This document shows, one piece after another, positions 13,440 to 26,012 of a DNA stretch of 64,000 bases (its first letter is position 1; the number at the start of each line of letters is the position of its first letter). Source of the DNA: Plasmodium malariae (lineage: Eukaryota > Apicomplexa > Aconoidasida > Haemosporida > Plasmodiidae). The translations under genes and the position numbers were made by a program. The stretch lies in contig NC_041781.1 of assembly GCF_900090045.1 (NCBI RefSeq), forward strand, positions 1,188,501 through 1,252,500, read 5' to 3'. The notes under the pieces are model-generated. The model had not been told where the DNA came from, searched no databases, and saw only the letters and a program-made list of their open reading frames with translations.

Positions 13440-16403
13440 GTGCCCCGTTTTAATATATGCACATGCATTCATCAGGGGGGTAATTAAATTAAAGGCGCCT
13501 ACAAAATGATGAACATGAAAATAAAATGTATGTAGCTCCTTTTACGTGCCTCTTTTTTTTTTAATTTTTAATTTAATGGAAGTTGTCGTGAATACTTTTT
13601 GAAGCCCTCATACGAGCCAATTGATCTGAGTAAAAGAGCATAATAAGATATTCCACTTCGTCGTATTTTCTCTTTTTTCTGTACACGTTTGATGTATATA
13701 TGCGTATGTGGTTGTACGTATACGTGGATTTATACATGTGGATATTTGTGTATGTGTGCAATTGTTCATGTTTGCACGGATCTATATCCCCTTTTGCACC
13801 TATTCTTACGCACACTTCATAAGATAAGGGATGGCTACAAACGAATAATTGGAGTGTACATAATGAAGATGCCATAATAGAGTACGCAGGAAAGGACAGC
13901 TGCAGGGAACCGGTAAGTAACAATTAAATATGATACAAATTCTTGTGTATACACATGTGTGAATATGTTAGTGTAATGTTATGCTAGTACAGTTCTGCAT
14001 GTACATGAGCACACGTCATACCAATTTTGTTTATTTGTGTCTTTACCACAACCTCTTTACAGAATCATCCCTTTCCTTTTGGGTGGCTTGACAAAAGGTT
14101 ACAACATTTGTGTGTGTTCAATGCGTATGAACGTGTGTTCAATGCGTATGAACGTGTATTCAATGTGCATGAATGGGTATTCAATGTGCATGAATGGGTA
14201 TTCAATGTGCATGAATGGGTATTCAATGTGTATGAATGTGTATGCAATGTTGTACGCACGTATATGTATATATAAGTTCACACACGCATTTACATGTATA
14301 CACACTTTTCCGCGCAAATTATGATCATATATACGTTTTTACGCTAAAAAATAAAATACAGAATGACCACTCGAACTTCTCTAATTAAAAAGGACTTTTT
14401 TTGTAAGGTAATATAAAAAAAATTGTGATCCTTTAAAAAAAATAAAATAATCAAAACAAAATAAAATAAAACATAATAAAGCAAAATAATTAAAACAAAA
14501 TAATTAAAACAAAATAAATTAAACAAAATAAATTAAACAAAATAAATTAAACAAAATAAATTAAACAAAATAAATTAAACAAAATAAATTAAACAAAATA
14601 AATTAAACAGAATAAATAAAACAAAATAAACTACAACGTCCTCCACATTTTGCACTTTTTGTTTCCCCCAGAAAACGATAGCCCAGTTGGAAGTTCAAAT
14701 GAACGACGCCCAAACGTGTGGATTAATTTTTAGAATCATAGGTGAACGAAATTATTGGGGGTTGCTAATTGATAACAAGATACTCAAACTCGTCCGCGTC
14801 AAGGATGGAGAATTAATAGTGCTGAAGGGTATGGACCAAAGGGGAGAATAATTTTGTTTTTGTCTTTTTTAAATATGTACATTTTATGCACATATTCTGA
14901 TCAGCAAAATAAAAACAGATGACTAGGTGGCCAACTTTGGCATCAGTACTAACAGCTCATTTAAGTTGTCCTCATAAGTACATATATATGTATGTATGTA
15001 TGTACATATGTATGTATGTAGTATATGTATGTATGTACATATGTACGTATGTAGTATATGTAATATATGCATGTATAATTACCTATATTGTCCCTTCGTG
15101 CAATTTTCATTCGATACAGAATTTAGAGAATTAAAAATAAAAAAAGACGAATGGTACGTTTTATTTGCTCAAGAAGTTATAAAAGACATAAAAATTAAGG
15201 CGGGGAAATATGGAGATCTTTCTGTTGATTATTTGAGGAAACATCAGGACGAATCAGAATACAGTGAAAATAAGCAGGCATGTGCATAAATATATATATG
15301 CATACATTTACAAATACATTGCACATACGTGTATACGTACACACGTATATACATACACACACTTATATATATATATATATATGAAGAGGTGACTGCTCTC
15401 CGCTGTTCTACGTTGTTACTCCTTGAGTGCAATTTTTTCTTTTTCAAAATGGGATCCGTCGATTTATAATATGCATAAATTGGCATACTTTCTCAGTACA
15501 TGTAAATGTTGCTCTTTTACCTTATCTCTTTATAATATGTTTATAATTTCATTGGTCATTGATGTACGTATTCATACATATTTATATATAAAACAAACAG
15601 GAAAAATATATGTACGTGTTAATGTGATTTTTTAATTATTATATAGGGGGCAGTTGGCTTATTAGCAAATAAGGGAAATTGCAAATTCAGGAACATTGTA
15701 ATATTTATTACCATTATGAAGTTACAATTTTTCTTGTCCTTTTTTCTCTCTCTTTTATTCACATGAGGAATTGATTATAATATATATTTACGTGGCTGTG
15801 TGTGCTTATACACGTATGTATATGAGTATATATATATATGCTTATGTAAGTACGTATATGTACGTTCGTATATGTACGTTCGTATATGTACGTTCGTATA
15901 TGTACGTTCGTATATGTACGTTCGAATATGTACGTATGCATATATATGTATACATACCTCTCAACAGATCTTGCGGGGAAAGAAGTGGAGCGGGGAGTAC
16001 GAGAAATTGAAAAGCTCGAAAGGTTCCTTATTATACGACTTGGATGATATAGAATTATTATATGAAAATATGAAAGGTAATTAGTACATACAGCATCCTG
16101 CAGAAAGAAGTACAAGTTAAGCTACTTATTGGACTGAATTCATATAAATGCATCTATACATAAATACGTACTTCTACATATATATATACATGTAGGATGG
16201 GATAAGAACCACTCTCATCCCTTCAATTCCTTTTTAATATCGGAAAAAAATATTCCTTAATCCTTCGTTTCACTAATTCGTTTTACTAATTCGTTTTACT
16301 AATTCATCGCACCCTCTTTTGTGTTTTTTCAAATTTAGACTGGTGCCCGAAAGCCGCCTTGTGTTCGAAGAATAAATACGAAACAGCTAATTTTCAGGAG
16401 TAA
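12727..16403 (+). CDS. Secreted multi-exon protein, probable LamG/concanavalin-like domain
   Basis: Assembled from splice signals: 12727-12863, 13173-13222, 13583-13629, 13824-13912, 14063-14097, 14362-14407, 14672-14828, 15120-15281, 15654-15697, 15968-16076 and 16339-16403, about 314 residues. Phases agree at every junction except the exon 2/exon 3 join, which is off by one base. Exon 1 encodes a signal peptide (MVKKILAVVLCFLHFNHCE). The middle exons read like a concanavalin-A/laminin-G sandwich: NNWSVHNEDAIIEYAG, then CGLIFRIIGERNYWGLLID, then KIKKDEWYVLFAQ, then AFGLLANKGNCKFRNI, a strand pattern with turns typical of the fold. The C-terminal exons contain several cysteines (DWCPKAALC). 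The P. falciparum neighbour at this position is, as I recall, a conserved protein of unknown function. Domain assignment is inference from strand pattern only. Confidence 0.7.
14108..14255. repeat. 21-bp tandem repeat inside an intron
   Basis: About six to seven copies of a 21-bp unit (TTCAATGTGCATGAATGGGTA and a GCGTATGAACGTG variant) lie within the intron 14098-14361 of the secreted-protein gene. Because the unit is a multiple of three it is open in several frames and produces misleading ORFs on both strands. Confidence 0.85.
14498..14635. repeat. 14-bp A-rich tandem repeat inside an intron
   Basis: About nine copies of AAACAAAATAAATT in the intron between exons 6 and 7 of the secreted-protein gene, close to the acceptor at 14671. 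Confidence 0.85.
15845..15945. repeat. 12-bp TATGTACGTTCG repeat inside an intron
   Basis: About eight copies of the 12-bp unit TATGTACGTTCG, in the intron between exons 9 and 10 of the secreted-protein gene. ORFs over it on both strands are repeat translations. Confidence 0.85.
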
Positions 16404-17024
16404 AATATCCTATTAATGTGACCATCTTAATTATGTATGTTCAAACACGCACAAACATATAGAGTTCTACATGTACGTATTCGTTTCTTCCTTCCTAATT
16501 TTTTTGATGATGCGAAAACTTTTTTTTTTTTTTTTTAAATACGCTTGTGAAAAATTCTTTTTTTTTTTTAAAAAAAATATGCTTGCTAAAATTTCTTCTT
16601 TTTCAAAAAATAATATGCTTGAGAAAGTTTCTTTTTATTTAAAAAAAAAAAAAAAATGTATGCGAAAAGATCTTTTTCTTTAAGAAAAAATACGAATGCG
16701 AATTTTTTTTTTTTTTTTCTGTGTGTAACATGGCTTCACATATATGTTTACGCATGTGCACGAAGTGGATATAGGTATACGATTTTTAAAACGTATGAAC
16801 TGAGTTATTCTGAATAGTTTAAGCATATATGGTGGTGTGTGTATAACTATATATATATATATGTTGCAGATATATACAAACTTGTGCTATGTTTCCCCTA
16901 TTGTGATGATCTTTTTTATAACAGCATCTCACTGCCTACTCCTTCACCTGCGAAGCGGAAAGCTAAGACGTACATGGCGTGCATAATGTACATGGCATAC
17001 ATCTCCTGAGAACACCTTTTCAAA
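16404..17024. other. Intergenic region upstream of pABA synthase
   Basis: About 620 bp with imperfect repeats of T-runs followed by AAATATGCTTG-like blocks (about 16515-16710) and a TA run near 16850. This is the expected promoter and 5' leader of the next gene. No coding exon seen. Confidence 0.6.
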
Positions 17025-20000
17025 ATGGGAAAACACATCGTTAGTCTGTTTATCGATAACTACGATTCATATTCCTACAACATCGTCAATTATTTGCACA
17101 AGGTAAACCGTGCAGAACCTATAATAGTATACCCGGATAAATTGAATTTTAATGAATTCATGAGAAACTACTATGATATAATTGACAATATTGTTATATC
17201 TCCAGGGTATGGTAACCCTGAAACAAATACAAACAATGATTTAGTGATAGAAATATTGAAGAATAAAATTAATATGCCTATTTTAGGCATATGTTATGGG
17301 CATCAATTAATATGCTACTTTTATGGGTGTAAAATTGAAAAAGTAAAAAATATGTTTCATGGTAATACAAACATTATTAATATATGCAATGATGAAAGGA
17401 GAGGAGTATGTGTTTTATTTAATAACATAAAAGATAAATTCAAAGCAGTTTGCTATAACTCTTTAAAAGTAAGTGAACAACATATGAGTGATAAATTACA
17501 TATAACCTGTTATTCTATTTATTTAAATGAATATATTGTAATGGGCACTCAACATAAACACTTACCTTACTACACTGTTCAGTATCATCCCGAATCGGTT
17601 GGAACTGATTTTAATATTGTCTTTTTTGAAAATTTTAAAAATATCACTTTAAAATATATTAATACAAATAAAGACATTAAAGTTAACATATTAGAATATA
17701 AATTATCAACGAATTTTGAAAAAAAAAAAATAAAGAATGTTAAGAATGGTGTACTACAACAATGCACATGGAAACTAACAATTTTAAATATCGTGGGGTT
17801 AAAAAATATTTGCGCAATTGCTTACGAAATATTTAAAAATATTGCGTATTGTGAAGATGACATATGTTTTTGGCTTGATAGTAATCATGAAATTTTATAC
17901 AAAGAAAAGGAGAGGAGTTCAATTGAGGGGGGAAATACCACCTCTGATAAGGTTAGCTTCGATGAAATGCTAAATAATTCTAGGTTTTCTTACATGGGCA
18001 ATACCAAAGGGGTTCTAAGTGAGGTTATAGAGTACTACTACTGCTATGGAACAAATAATCATGAAAGAAATAACTTGGAAAAAGGGTCGTGCGAAGAGAG
18101 GGACTGCCAAAAGAGCAATTGCGAACATTTTAATAGCGTTGTTGTAAACTTGACGAGAGAAAAAAGTGGTAACAAGTACCGAATTAACTATCACACAGAT
18201 AAGCATGACAGCTGTTTGGTTCACCACTTGAACGAAAGGATTGAGCGCTTTAAAGATAATTTTACTATTGATTATAAGCGGGTACACATACATGACCTCC
18301 TCGAGAGCAGCGAAAAAGAATCAAACAATAGAACATATGAAAGTAATAGAACCAATATTAGTAGGAGCGCCAATGTTAGTAGCAACATAGGCCTGGGTAC
18401 CTCTACTAATACCGTTAACGGGCAGAAGAAGCTGCTAGAGTACTGTGTAAATGGATATAATGAATATTCCTCAGGAGAGAACCATGGGGACGATGGTAAG
18501 TGCTCCAAAAACGAAGTAGAAGAAGACGAATTTATAAATAGTAAAGACTCGTGTTTAATGGGTTACTTTGGTTTCTTTAACTACGAATACAAATATGAAA
18601 CAATCAAAAATATATATGGAAAAAAATATGAACACGTAAGAAGTGACAGTGAAGAGGGTTCTTACCCTGTCTCTGTATTTATTTTACCCCAGAATTTCAT
18701 TGCTCTGAATATGCCAAAAAATAGCGTTTATTTAATTTCGCTTTTGCCAGAAGAACAATCTTTTAAAAGCTACCTTTCGAGCTTACCCAATGACCATAAC
18801 ATCAACGAAATGGAAGAGAAATTAACCATGACAGAGTTACAAAATGGGTTAAGTACTTCATCGAAGCGTAGTCCATGTGACTACCACTCCTGCTTTCATC
18901 AACACTACCGCTACTCATATGAGGATATCAAAAATTATAATGATCAATGGATTTATGGCACGTCATATAAAATTCGTCATATTGTAAAAAATTTGATGGA
19001 TGAAAAAAGTGGCTACAAGGAATGGAAAGGAAAAGAAAACAAAGACAAGGATCATAATGCTATTGTTAAGGATGTAAAGTTGAGCAAGTTTACTTTTACT
19101 TCTTCATTGAGTAAAGAGATGTATATAGAAAATATTAAAGCATGTAAAGAGTATATTGAAAAGGGCCACTCATATGAACTCTGTTTAACGACGAAATTTA
19201 AAGGGTCCTTTTGTACTAAGTCTGAATTGACAGCTCTTAATCTTTTGGACTTATATAAATACATGAGAACTGTAAATAAAGTTTCTTACAGTTGCTATAT
19301 ACACTATGATAGAACAATAGTGCGAAATGAGGAAAGGGGAATGAATGATGAGCCAACAAAAAAGATTGTAAATGATAAATTAAAATTTACAATATTGTGC
19401 TTTAGTCCTGAAGAATTTTTACGAAAAAATAAAGACAGTATTATGTTTAGTAAACCTATTAAGGGTACAATCGAAAGAGGAAAAACAGAAGAAGACGATA
19501 ATATTTTAAAAGATAAACTATTTAATGATAAAAAGGAGAGATCAGAAAACTTAATGATTGTAGACCTAACAACAAATGACTTCAACCGAATATGCGAACG
19601 GGACACTGTAAAAGTAGTGAAATTATTTCATATAGAAACGTATACATTTCTTCATCAAATGGTATCTAAAATTACAGGAAAAATCAAACACGACAAAACG
19701 TTTGCCGATGCTATCATTAATATTTTCCCCGGTGGATCTATGACTGGCTCCCCAAAATTTATTTCCATGTCCATCTTACAAAAGTACAAATAAGGCAACA
19801 GTCGCCCGCAAACGGGTTCATGTGAGCCCGGCTCAACATGTTTATACGAGCATATGTACGGACGTATGTACGTGAGTGTATGGATGTATGTTTGTGTGTA
19901 CGTATGCGCGTAGCTCGCACAGCTGCACATGCTCTCACCCCCATTTCGCATAAGTGTTATCTAATCACCTACACCACTTCACATTCGTACACCCATCTTT

Positions 20001-20726
20001 TGTGCCCACATTTACAGCATCGAAAACACACCCAGGGGTATATACTCTGGTTCCATCGGCTTCATTTCTATCCAAGGGAATTTCATTTTTAACATAGTTA
20101 TTCGGACGGCTATAATAAAAAATGACAATGTACTTTTACATATGCAGCTTTTGCGACGAATAAGATGAACAGAAATGCAAATAAAAAGAATAATAAAAAT
20201 AAAAATACGAATAAAAAGACGAAAAAAAATAAATTAAAATATACGAATAAAAATGCATCCTTCGACACATGCTTTTTGTTAATCCTCCCTTTTTTGAAGA
20301 TTTCTATAGGAGCCGGCGGGGCCATCACAATAAAAAGCGACGAAAAGGAAGAATACAACGAAATGCTCTTAAAATTTATGAGTATAGCACGCCCAATTAG
20401 GTACGTTTAGCAAATTACATTTACGCACACTTAAAGGCATACATATATACATATGCGTACATGTACATGCATACGTACATGTACATGCATACGTACATGT
20501 TCAAACATACGTACATGTTCAAACATACGTACATGTTCAAACATACGTACATGTTCAAACATACGTACATGTTCAAACATACGTACATGATCAAACATAC
20601 GAACATGTTCAAACATACGTACATGTGCATATTATATATACCTTTTTTTTCCATTTTTCATCAATTTACCCGAACAGTTACTATTTAAAAGAGCGTCACA
20701 GTGCTGAAGTGGAATACAGGCTCTAG
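17025..20726 (+). CDS. PABAS: Fused aminodeoxychorismate synthase (PabA-PabB, pABA synthesis)
   Basis: Four exons, 17025-19783, 20018-20129, 20300-20400 and 20678-20726, join in frame to about 1,006 residues. The enzyme converts chorismate and glutamine to aminodeoxychorismate, the precursor of p-aminobenzoate for folate. Residues 1 to about 215 are the glutamine amidotransferase: FIDNYDSYSYN, an SPGYG variant of the usual SPGPG, GICYGHQ with nucleophile Cys90, and QYHPES with His188 and Glu190. A long low-complexity linker (about 290-690) precedes the chorismate-binding half, with PIKGT near 810. The lysine there is typical of PabB rather than anthranilate synthase. DLTTNDFNRI and PGGSMTGSPK (about 903) follow, and exon 2 supplies PRGIYSGSIG. 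Exon 3 gives ISIGAGGAIT, and the short exon 4 ends the protein. Stopping at 19793 would delete essential PabB residues. Confidence 0.93.
20455..20632. repeat. 18-bp tandem repeat in the last pABA synthase intron
   Basis: About eight copies of an 18-bp unit (CATACGTACATGTTCAAA, with CATGTACATG variants at the start) fill the intron 20401-20677. ATG/CAT-rich units give false ORFs on both strands. Confidence 0.85.
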
Positions 20727-22038
20727 ATATTTCAAGATATATTTCAAGTTTTATGTACGTTTTAATTCAAGATATATTTCAAGTTTTATGTACGTTTTAA
20801 TTCAAGATATATTTCAAGTTTTATGTACGTTTTAATTCAAGATATATTTCAAGTTTTTGTATGTTTTAATTCAAGATTTATTTCAAATTTTATTTTTACT
20901 TTTTTTTTTTTTTGTTTTTTCCCCTATTCCTTTTACTTGTGTACCCCCCAAAATTTACCTACTGGCTCGGAATTCGCCTTATCTCTGAAAACGCCATGTA
21001 GAGCTATAATAAGAGGAGGAAGGGGGGTGATCATCATACTAAGCTTCTTCACTTTACCATACAAAAATATTAGAACATTTAAAAAAAATATTGCACCACC
21101 TATTGTATACGATGCCTCCAGCTTTACTTATGCTAGAGAATATATATATATTTTTTTTTAATTAGGAATTTTACGGCAGACATTACATATGTATATTACT
21201 TAATTTAAAAAAAGTTTATGCGCTAAAAATATAACTGTTAAGTGTAAAGTGAATATGTATAGGGGTAGAGAAGCAAAATAAAATAATAAAGTAACCTTGA
21301 AATACAATTATGACACTATAAACATTTAAAAGGATATAAAACGCATGCAAACATAGCGATGATAACATATGTATACATAAGTACACATATATATATATAT
21401 ACTATTTTTAGCGGTTAACACATTTAATTTAATAGGCATGTTGCAAATAACGTTTTAACTTCAACTTCATTTTGACGTTTACTTCAATTTTGACTTCAAT
21501 TTTAAAGTATAAAAAAAAAAAAAAAAAATTTATTTTCGAGTATATCATAATTCCGCAAAAACATTATCACGATATCGTAATATAACATCCTTTAACTTGT
21601 ATTAATAAAAATAGGAGCTAAACAATTAAAAAAAAAAGAACATAAAATAAAACTAAAAAAATTAAAATAAAAAAAATATTTAAAATAAATAAAACAAATA
21701 GAAATCTTTATTATATTCTAAATAAAATAAATTGTACGCAAGGCACATATAGCTTCACTGAAAGCATAATTATTACTCTAACAAAAATATTGTTTTAAAG
21801 GGGAAAAAAAAATCAAGTAAGATTAATGAGTATCATTGGGGGCATGTGAATATGTACCTGCCTGCATTTTTGCGAGTTGCGTACATCTGCATGTACGTAC
21901 ATACAATACGTACATATGTGTATACATATATATGTACACCTGTATGTACATCTTTTTTTTATGTGAGTACACTTCTTATCAACGCTCACACATTCCCGCG
22001 TACTATTTTTTTTTTTTTTTTCCTTATGTAGAGCGAAA
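20727..22038. other. Intergenic region between pABA synthase and PGK
   Basis: About 1.3 kb. It opens with a 35-bp tandem repeat just after the pABA synthase stop codon. Later come A-rich stretches (about 21510-21720), a TACGTACATAC-rich block near 21890-21950, and a poly(T) run at about 22007-22022 immediately before the PGK start. The open frame at 20823-21161 begins in the repeat and is not convincing. Confidence 0.6.
20731..20885. repeat. 35-bp tandem repeat in the 3' flank of pABA synthase
   Basis: Units beginning TTCAAGATATATTTCAAG start at 20731, 20766, 20801, 20836 and (degenerate) 20870. The array starts five bases after the pABA synthase stop codon, so it should lie in its 3' UTR. 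Confidence 0.85.
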
Positions 22039-23289
22039 ATGTTGGGTAAGAAACTAAGCATAACGGATGTAAAGGATTTAAAGAACAAAAAAATTTTGGT
22101 AAGAGTGGATTTTAACGTACCTATAGAAAATGGAATAATAAAAGATAACACAAGAATTAAGGCAACACTGCCAACAATTAATTATTTAAAAAAGGAAGGA
22201 GCTTCAAAAATCATTTTAATATCCCATTGTGGTAGACCTGATGGAATGAAAAATAGCAAGTATACCTTAAGACCAGTTGCTGATAATTTGAAGACTTTAT
22301 TAGGAGAAGAAGTATTATTTTTGAATGACTGTGTAGGAGAAGAAATAGAAAAAGAAATAAGCAAAGCAAAGGATAACTCAGTTATTTTATTAGAAAATTT
22401 AAGGTTTCATATTGAAGAAGAAGGAAAAGGAATAGATAAGGATGGAAATAAAATAAAAGCAAATAAAGATGATGTGGAAAAATTTCAAAATGATTTGACA
22501 AAATTAGGGGATATATTTATTAATGATGCATTTGGTACAGCACATAGAGCTCATAGTAGTATGGTAGGAGTCAAATTAGACATTAAAGCATCTGGTTTTT
22601 TAATGAAAAAAGAATTAGAATATTTTAGTAAAGCATTAGAAAATCCACAGAGACCATTACTAGCTATTTTAGGTGGAGCTAAAGTTTCTGATAAGATACA
22701 ATTAATAAAAAATCTATTAGATAGAGTAGATAGAATGATTATAGGTGGCGGTATGGCTTATACATTTAAATATGTTTTAAATAATATGAAAATTGGGAAG
22801 TCCTTATTTGATGAAGCAGGTAGTAAAATAGTAGGTGAAATTATGCAAAAGGCAAAAAATAAAAATGTCCAAATTATTCTACCAGTAGATTTTAAAATAG
22901 CTGATAACTTTGACAACAATGCGAATACCAAAATTGTTACAGATGAAGAGGGAATTGAAGATAATTGGATGGGATTAGATGCAGGTAATAAAAGTATAGA
23001 AAAATATAAAGATATAATTTTAACTTCAAAAACTATTATTTGGAATGGACCTCAAGGTGTTTTTGAAATGCCGAATTTTGCTAAAGGCAGTATTGAATGT
23101 TTAAAGCTAGTTGTTGAAGCTACTAAGAAAGGTGCTATTACTATTGTTGGAGGAGGTGATACTGCTTCCCTAGTTGAACAACAACAAATGAAAGATGAAG
23201 TTAGTCATGTTTCAACTGGAGGAGGAGCATCTCTAGAACTTTTAGAAGGGAAGGAATTGCCAGGAGTAGTTGCCTTATCAGACAAATGA
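22039..23289 (+). CDS. PGK: Phosphoglycerate kinase
   Basis: A single-exon gene of 416 residues, full length for the family. The glycolytic enzyme transfers phosphate from 1,3-bisphosphoglycerate to ADP in the cytosol. Landmarks occur in order: RVDFNVP near residue 22, [27 protein letters not shown], the hinge [41 protein letters not shown] and the C-terminal [19 protein letters not shown]. No low-complexity insertion is present, which suits a highly expressed enzyme. The ATG at 22039 directly follows a poly(T)-rich leader and matches the family N-terminus. Confidence 0.99.
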   Translation: MLGKKLSITDVKDLKNKKILVRVDFNVPIENGIIKDNTRIKATLPTINYLKKEGASKIILISHCGRPDGMKNSKYTLRPVADNLKTLLGEEVLFLNDCVGEEIEKEISKAKDNSVILLENLRFHIEEEGKGIDKDGNKIKANKDDVEKFQNDLTKLGDIFINDAFGTAHRAHSSMVGVKLDIKASGFLMKKELEYFSKALENPQRPLLAILGGAKVSDKIQLIKNLLDRVDRMIIGGGMAYTFKYVLNNMKIGKSLFDEAGSKIVGEIMQKAKNKNVQIILPVDFKIADNFDNNANTKIVTDEEGIEDNWMGLDAGNKSIEKYKDIILTSKTIIWNGPQGVFEMPNFAKGSIECLKLVVEATKKGAITIVGGGDTASLVEQQQMKDEVSHVSTGGGASLELLEGKELPGVVALSDK

Positions 23290-23796
23290 TTTAGTGTGAG
23301 CCAGTTTCCCTATCCGCATGGTTACATGCGTCGTGTATTATTATATGCGCATATATATGCGTTTGTGTATGCATATATATATATATATATGTATGTGCGA
23401 ACATGTGTACATATGTGGGCCCTTTTTGCACATGCATATGTGCTCCATGCGTTTTTGCTTAACTTTTTCGAAGGAACTCCGCCAAAACTGTTGAACTTAC
23501 AATGTGTGTGTGATTTACCATTTTTCATAGTAACATCGTTGATAATAAAAAAAAAAAAAAAAAAAAAAATTTATTTCATTGGTCGAACAATGCTTCCTGC
23601 GAGATGTTCGCTTTTATAAGGTTATAATCACTTGAGGTGAAAACGAAATACGAAATAGTCTTGAACTGGTTGCGAATAGCATGAGCATGCGTCCATATAT
23701 GTATGTGTATTCATGTATACGTATCGAAATAAGTGCAAGATAAATTTTATGCGGATGACAAGACGTCTAAATGAGGGAGGGGGGAAAATAAAAAAA

Positions 23797-23975
23797 TAAA
23801 GTAAAATGAATAGAGCAAAATAAATAAAGCAAAATGAATAGAGCAAAATAAATAAAGCAAAATAAATAAAGCAAAATGAATAGAGCAAAATAAATAAAGC
23901 AAAATGAATAGAGCAAAATAAATAAAGCAAAATGAATAGAGCAAAATAAATAAAGCAAAATGAATAGAGTAAAAT
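23797..23975. repeat. 28-bp A-rich tandem repeat in the PGK 3' region
   Basis: About six copies of AAAATAAATAAAGC alternating with AAAATGAATAGAGC. The minus strand reads as a Phe/Leu/Ile/Tyr repeat in all frames, which explains several overlapping false ORFs. Confidence 0.85.
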
Positions 23976-24340
23976 ATAATAAAACAAAGGAGTAAAAAGT
24001 ATGCCCATCATTATATAGTTGCAATTTTCATGAGACCCAATATGCAACTCGAATTGCAACAGCCACCCAGAACTCAAAAAACATGTGGTGTTCTTTTCTT
24101 CAGTATTTTTCGTCCCGTAAATATATGGTTTAAAATTATACGAATACCAAAAATATATGTCAGCTAATGGACGACAATTAGTAAAGGTATGTACACAACA
24201 AATATACATATCTGTATGTACGCAACGTTTTCTTTTATATATATTTTTTTTTACGTATATTTCTGCAAGCTCAGGCAATATAATAAGTCATGTCGGGATA
24301 AACCATTACTACACGTACATAACCTTATTTATGCTTCTAA

Positions 24341-24377
<37 letters not shown>

Positions 24378-25640
24378 TTTATACGTGGGTTTAATATGGC
24401 CCTAAAATGTTAAAAAAAAAAAAAAAAATTTTGTAGCTCTAATAGTAATTCGATTGACGGGGAGGAACAAATGTTATATAAACGCCATTAGTTGAATGAA
24501 AAAATTAATGCAGGCATTTTTACTTATAAAACACGCATATTCATCTAAAATTGGGTGGTTATCATATCTTTTTTTTTTTCATTTTTCATTTTTCTCTTTT
24601 CTCTTTTCTCTTTTCATTTTTCTTCTTTTTTCATTTTTCTTCTTTTTTCATTTTTCTTCTTTTTTCATTTTTCTTCTTTTTTCATTTTACTTTTTTTTTA
24701 TCTTTTATCTTTTCTTTTCTTTTTTTTTTCTTGGCACTTTACAGTAATTTTGGCAGCAACGAAAAATTAGTAAAATCTCAAATAGGCACAAAAATATATG
24801 CGTATATTATGTACATAATTATATGATTAAACATTTTTGTATGAAAAAAAATTAATAATATATCGGTGTTAAGTGTTAAATTCATCTTATAATTAAGCTC
24901 CTAAAAATTTAGAACACCCTAGGGCAAAGGCAGTACCATAAATGAGAATTATATACATATGCAGTATCATTTTCTAGGTATTAATTTTATTATATTTTTT
25001 TATATTTTTAATAACGTTAATATAACAAAATCGCCATGTGAACAGGTATAAATATATACATATTATATACATATATATGTATATACGTACGTTCAAGTAT
25101 AAGATATATATATACATGTATGCATATATACGTACATTTTATGTTTCAATACTAAAATTTTTAAAAGGGGTAATATTCGAAAATCGTGCATTTTGAAACG
25201 AGCATTTTCTTCCCAAGAATCCTCATATTACATACCTTAATCATTATACATAACAAAATAATAGAAAATATTAAAAATACAGTCCGTAAAATAAAAAATA
25301 TAAATTTATATTTAGAATGAATAGAATTAAGAAATTTTGAAAAAAAAAAAATTAAGCATACTTTGAGGATACGTTGTTAAAATTGGGTAATTTATATTTT
25401 ATTTTATTTTTTCATTAATTCCAAATAAAAATAATATTACCAAAAAACGTACTAGTACGTATTATACAAGACGTTCGTTACAGTTGTACCCCTAAAAAAG
25501 ACGAGGAAAAGTGTAGCTACAGAAAACCAAAAGTTAAAATTCCATTCCAGTTGGCTGTTTTAAAATGAGTACAGAAGAAAAAAAAAAAAAAAAAAAAAAA
25601 AAGGAAAAAATTCATATTTACGTAAAATAGCGTTGTACAA

Positions 25641-25798
25641 ATGTCCATATGTATATAAAACGTGTACATATGTATATAAAACGCGTACATATGTATATAA
25701 AACGCGTACATATGTATATAAAACGTGTACATACGTATATAAAACGTGTACATATGTATATAAAACGTGCACAAATGTATATAAAACGTGTACATGAA
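25641..25798. repeat. 20-bp tandem repeat upstream of glutamine synthetase
   Basis: About eight copies of the 20-bp unit GTACATATGTATATAAAACG (with CGCGTAC, CATACGT and ACAAATG variants). It ends some 200 bp before the candidate first exon of glutamine synthetase. Confidence 0.85.
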
Positions 25799-26012
25799 TA
25801 TACATGTAAAAAACACGTATTTGTTTATATTGCACCTTCCTCTTGTGTGAATATACGTGAACGATGATGCTCGAAATTTTATATCTGAGTATACTTATGT
25901 TAACAGGCAAATATGTATACACATTAGTAGTGCAACATTGTCTCGTAGGCTGCATAACATACGTGTGAGAAGTTGTGAGCGTAATATATGTGACAAATTT
26001 GTTAAAAAAAAT

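Larger units (their letters stand above)
23290..26012. other. Intergenic region between PGK and glutamine synthetase
   Basis: About 2.7 kb with three repeat arrays: a 28-bp GAATAGAGC/AATAAAGC array (about 23797-23975), TTCTTTTTTCATTTT steps (about 24580-24725), and a 20-bp GTACATATGTATATAAAACG array (about 25641-25795). The 216-codon minus-strand frame at 23628-24278 is mainly translated repeat and is not supported as a gene. Confidence 0.55.

Noticed and set aside
15281..15654. GC-AG intron between exons 8 and 9 of the secreted-protein gene
   Set aside because: A CAG|GCATGT donor would also keep the frame, but a normal GT donor at 15282 with the acceptor at 15653 does so too and needs no rare splice class.
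19784..19793. Natural end of pABA synthase at the TAA at 19791
   Set aside because: The donor at 19784 and three downstream exons restore conserved PabB motifs in phase.
23628..24278. 216-codon minus-strand ORF after PGK
   Set aside because: Most of it is a 28-bp repeat that is open in all minus-strand frames; the flanks show no domain or codon bias.
14108..25798. Regularly spaced repeats as possible CRISPR arrays
   Set aside because: Units are head-to-tail with no unique spacers, in a eukaryotic nuclear genome; no cas genes.
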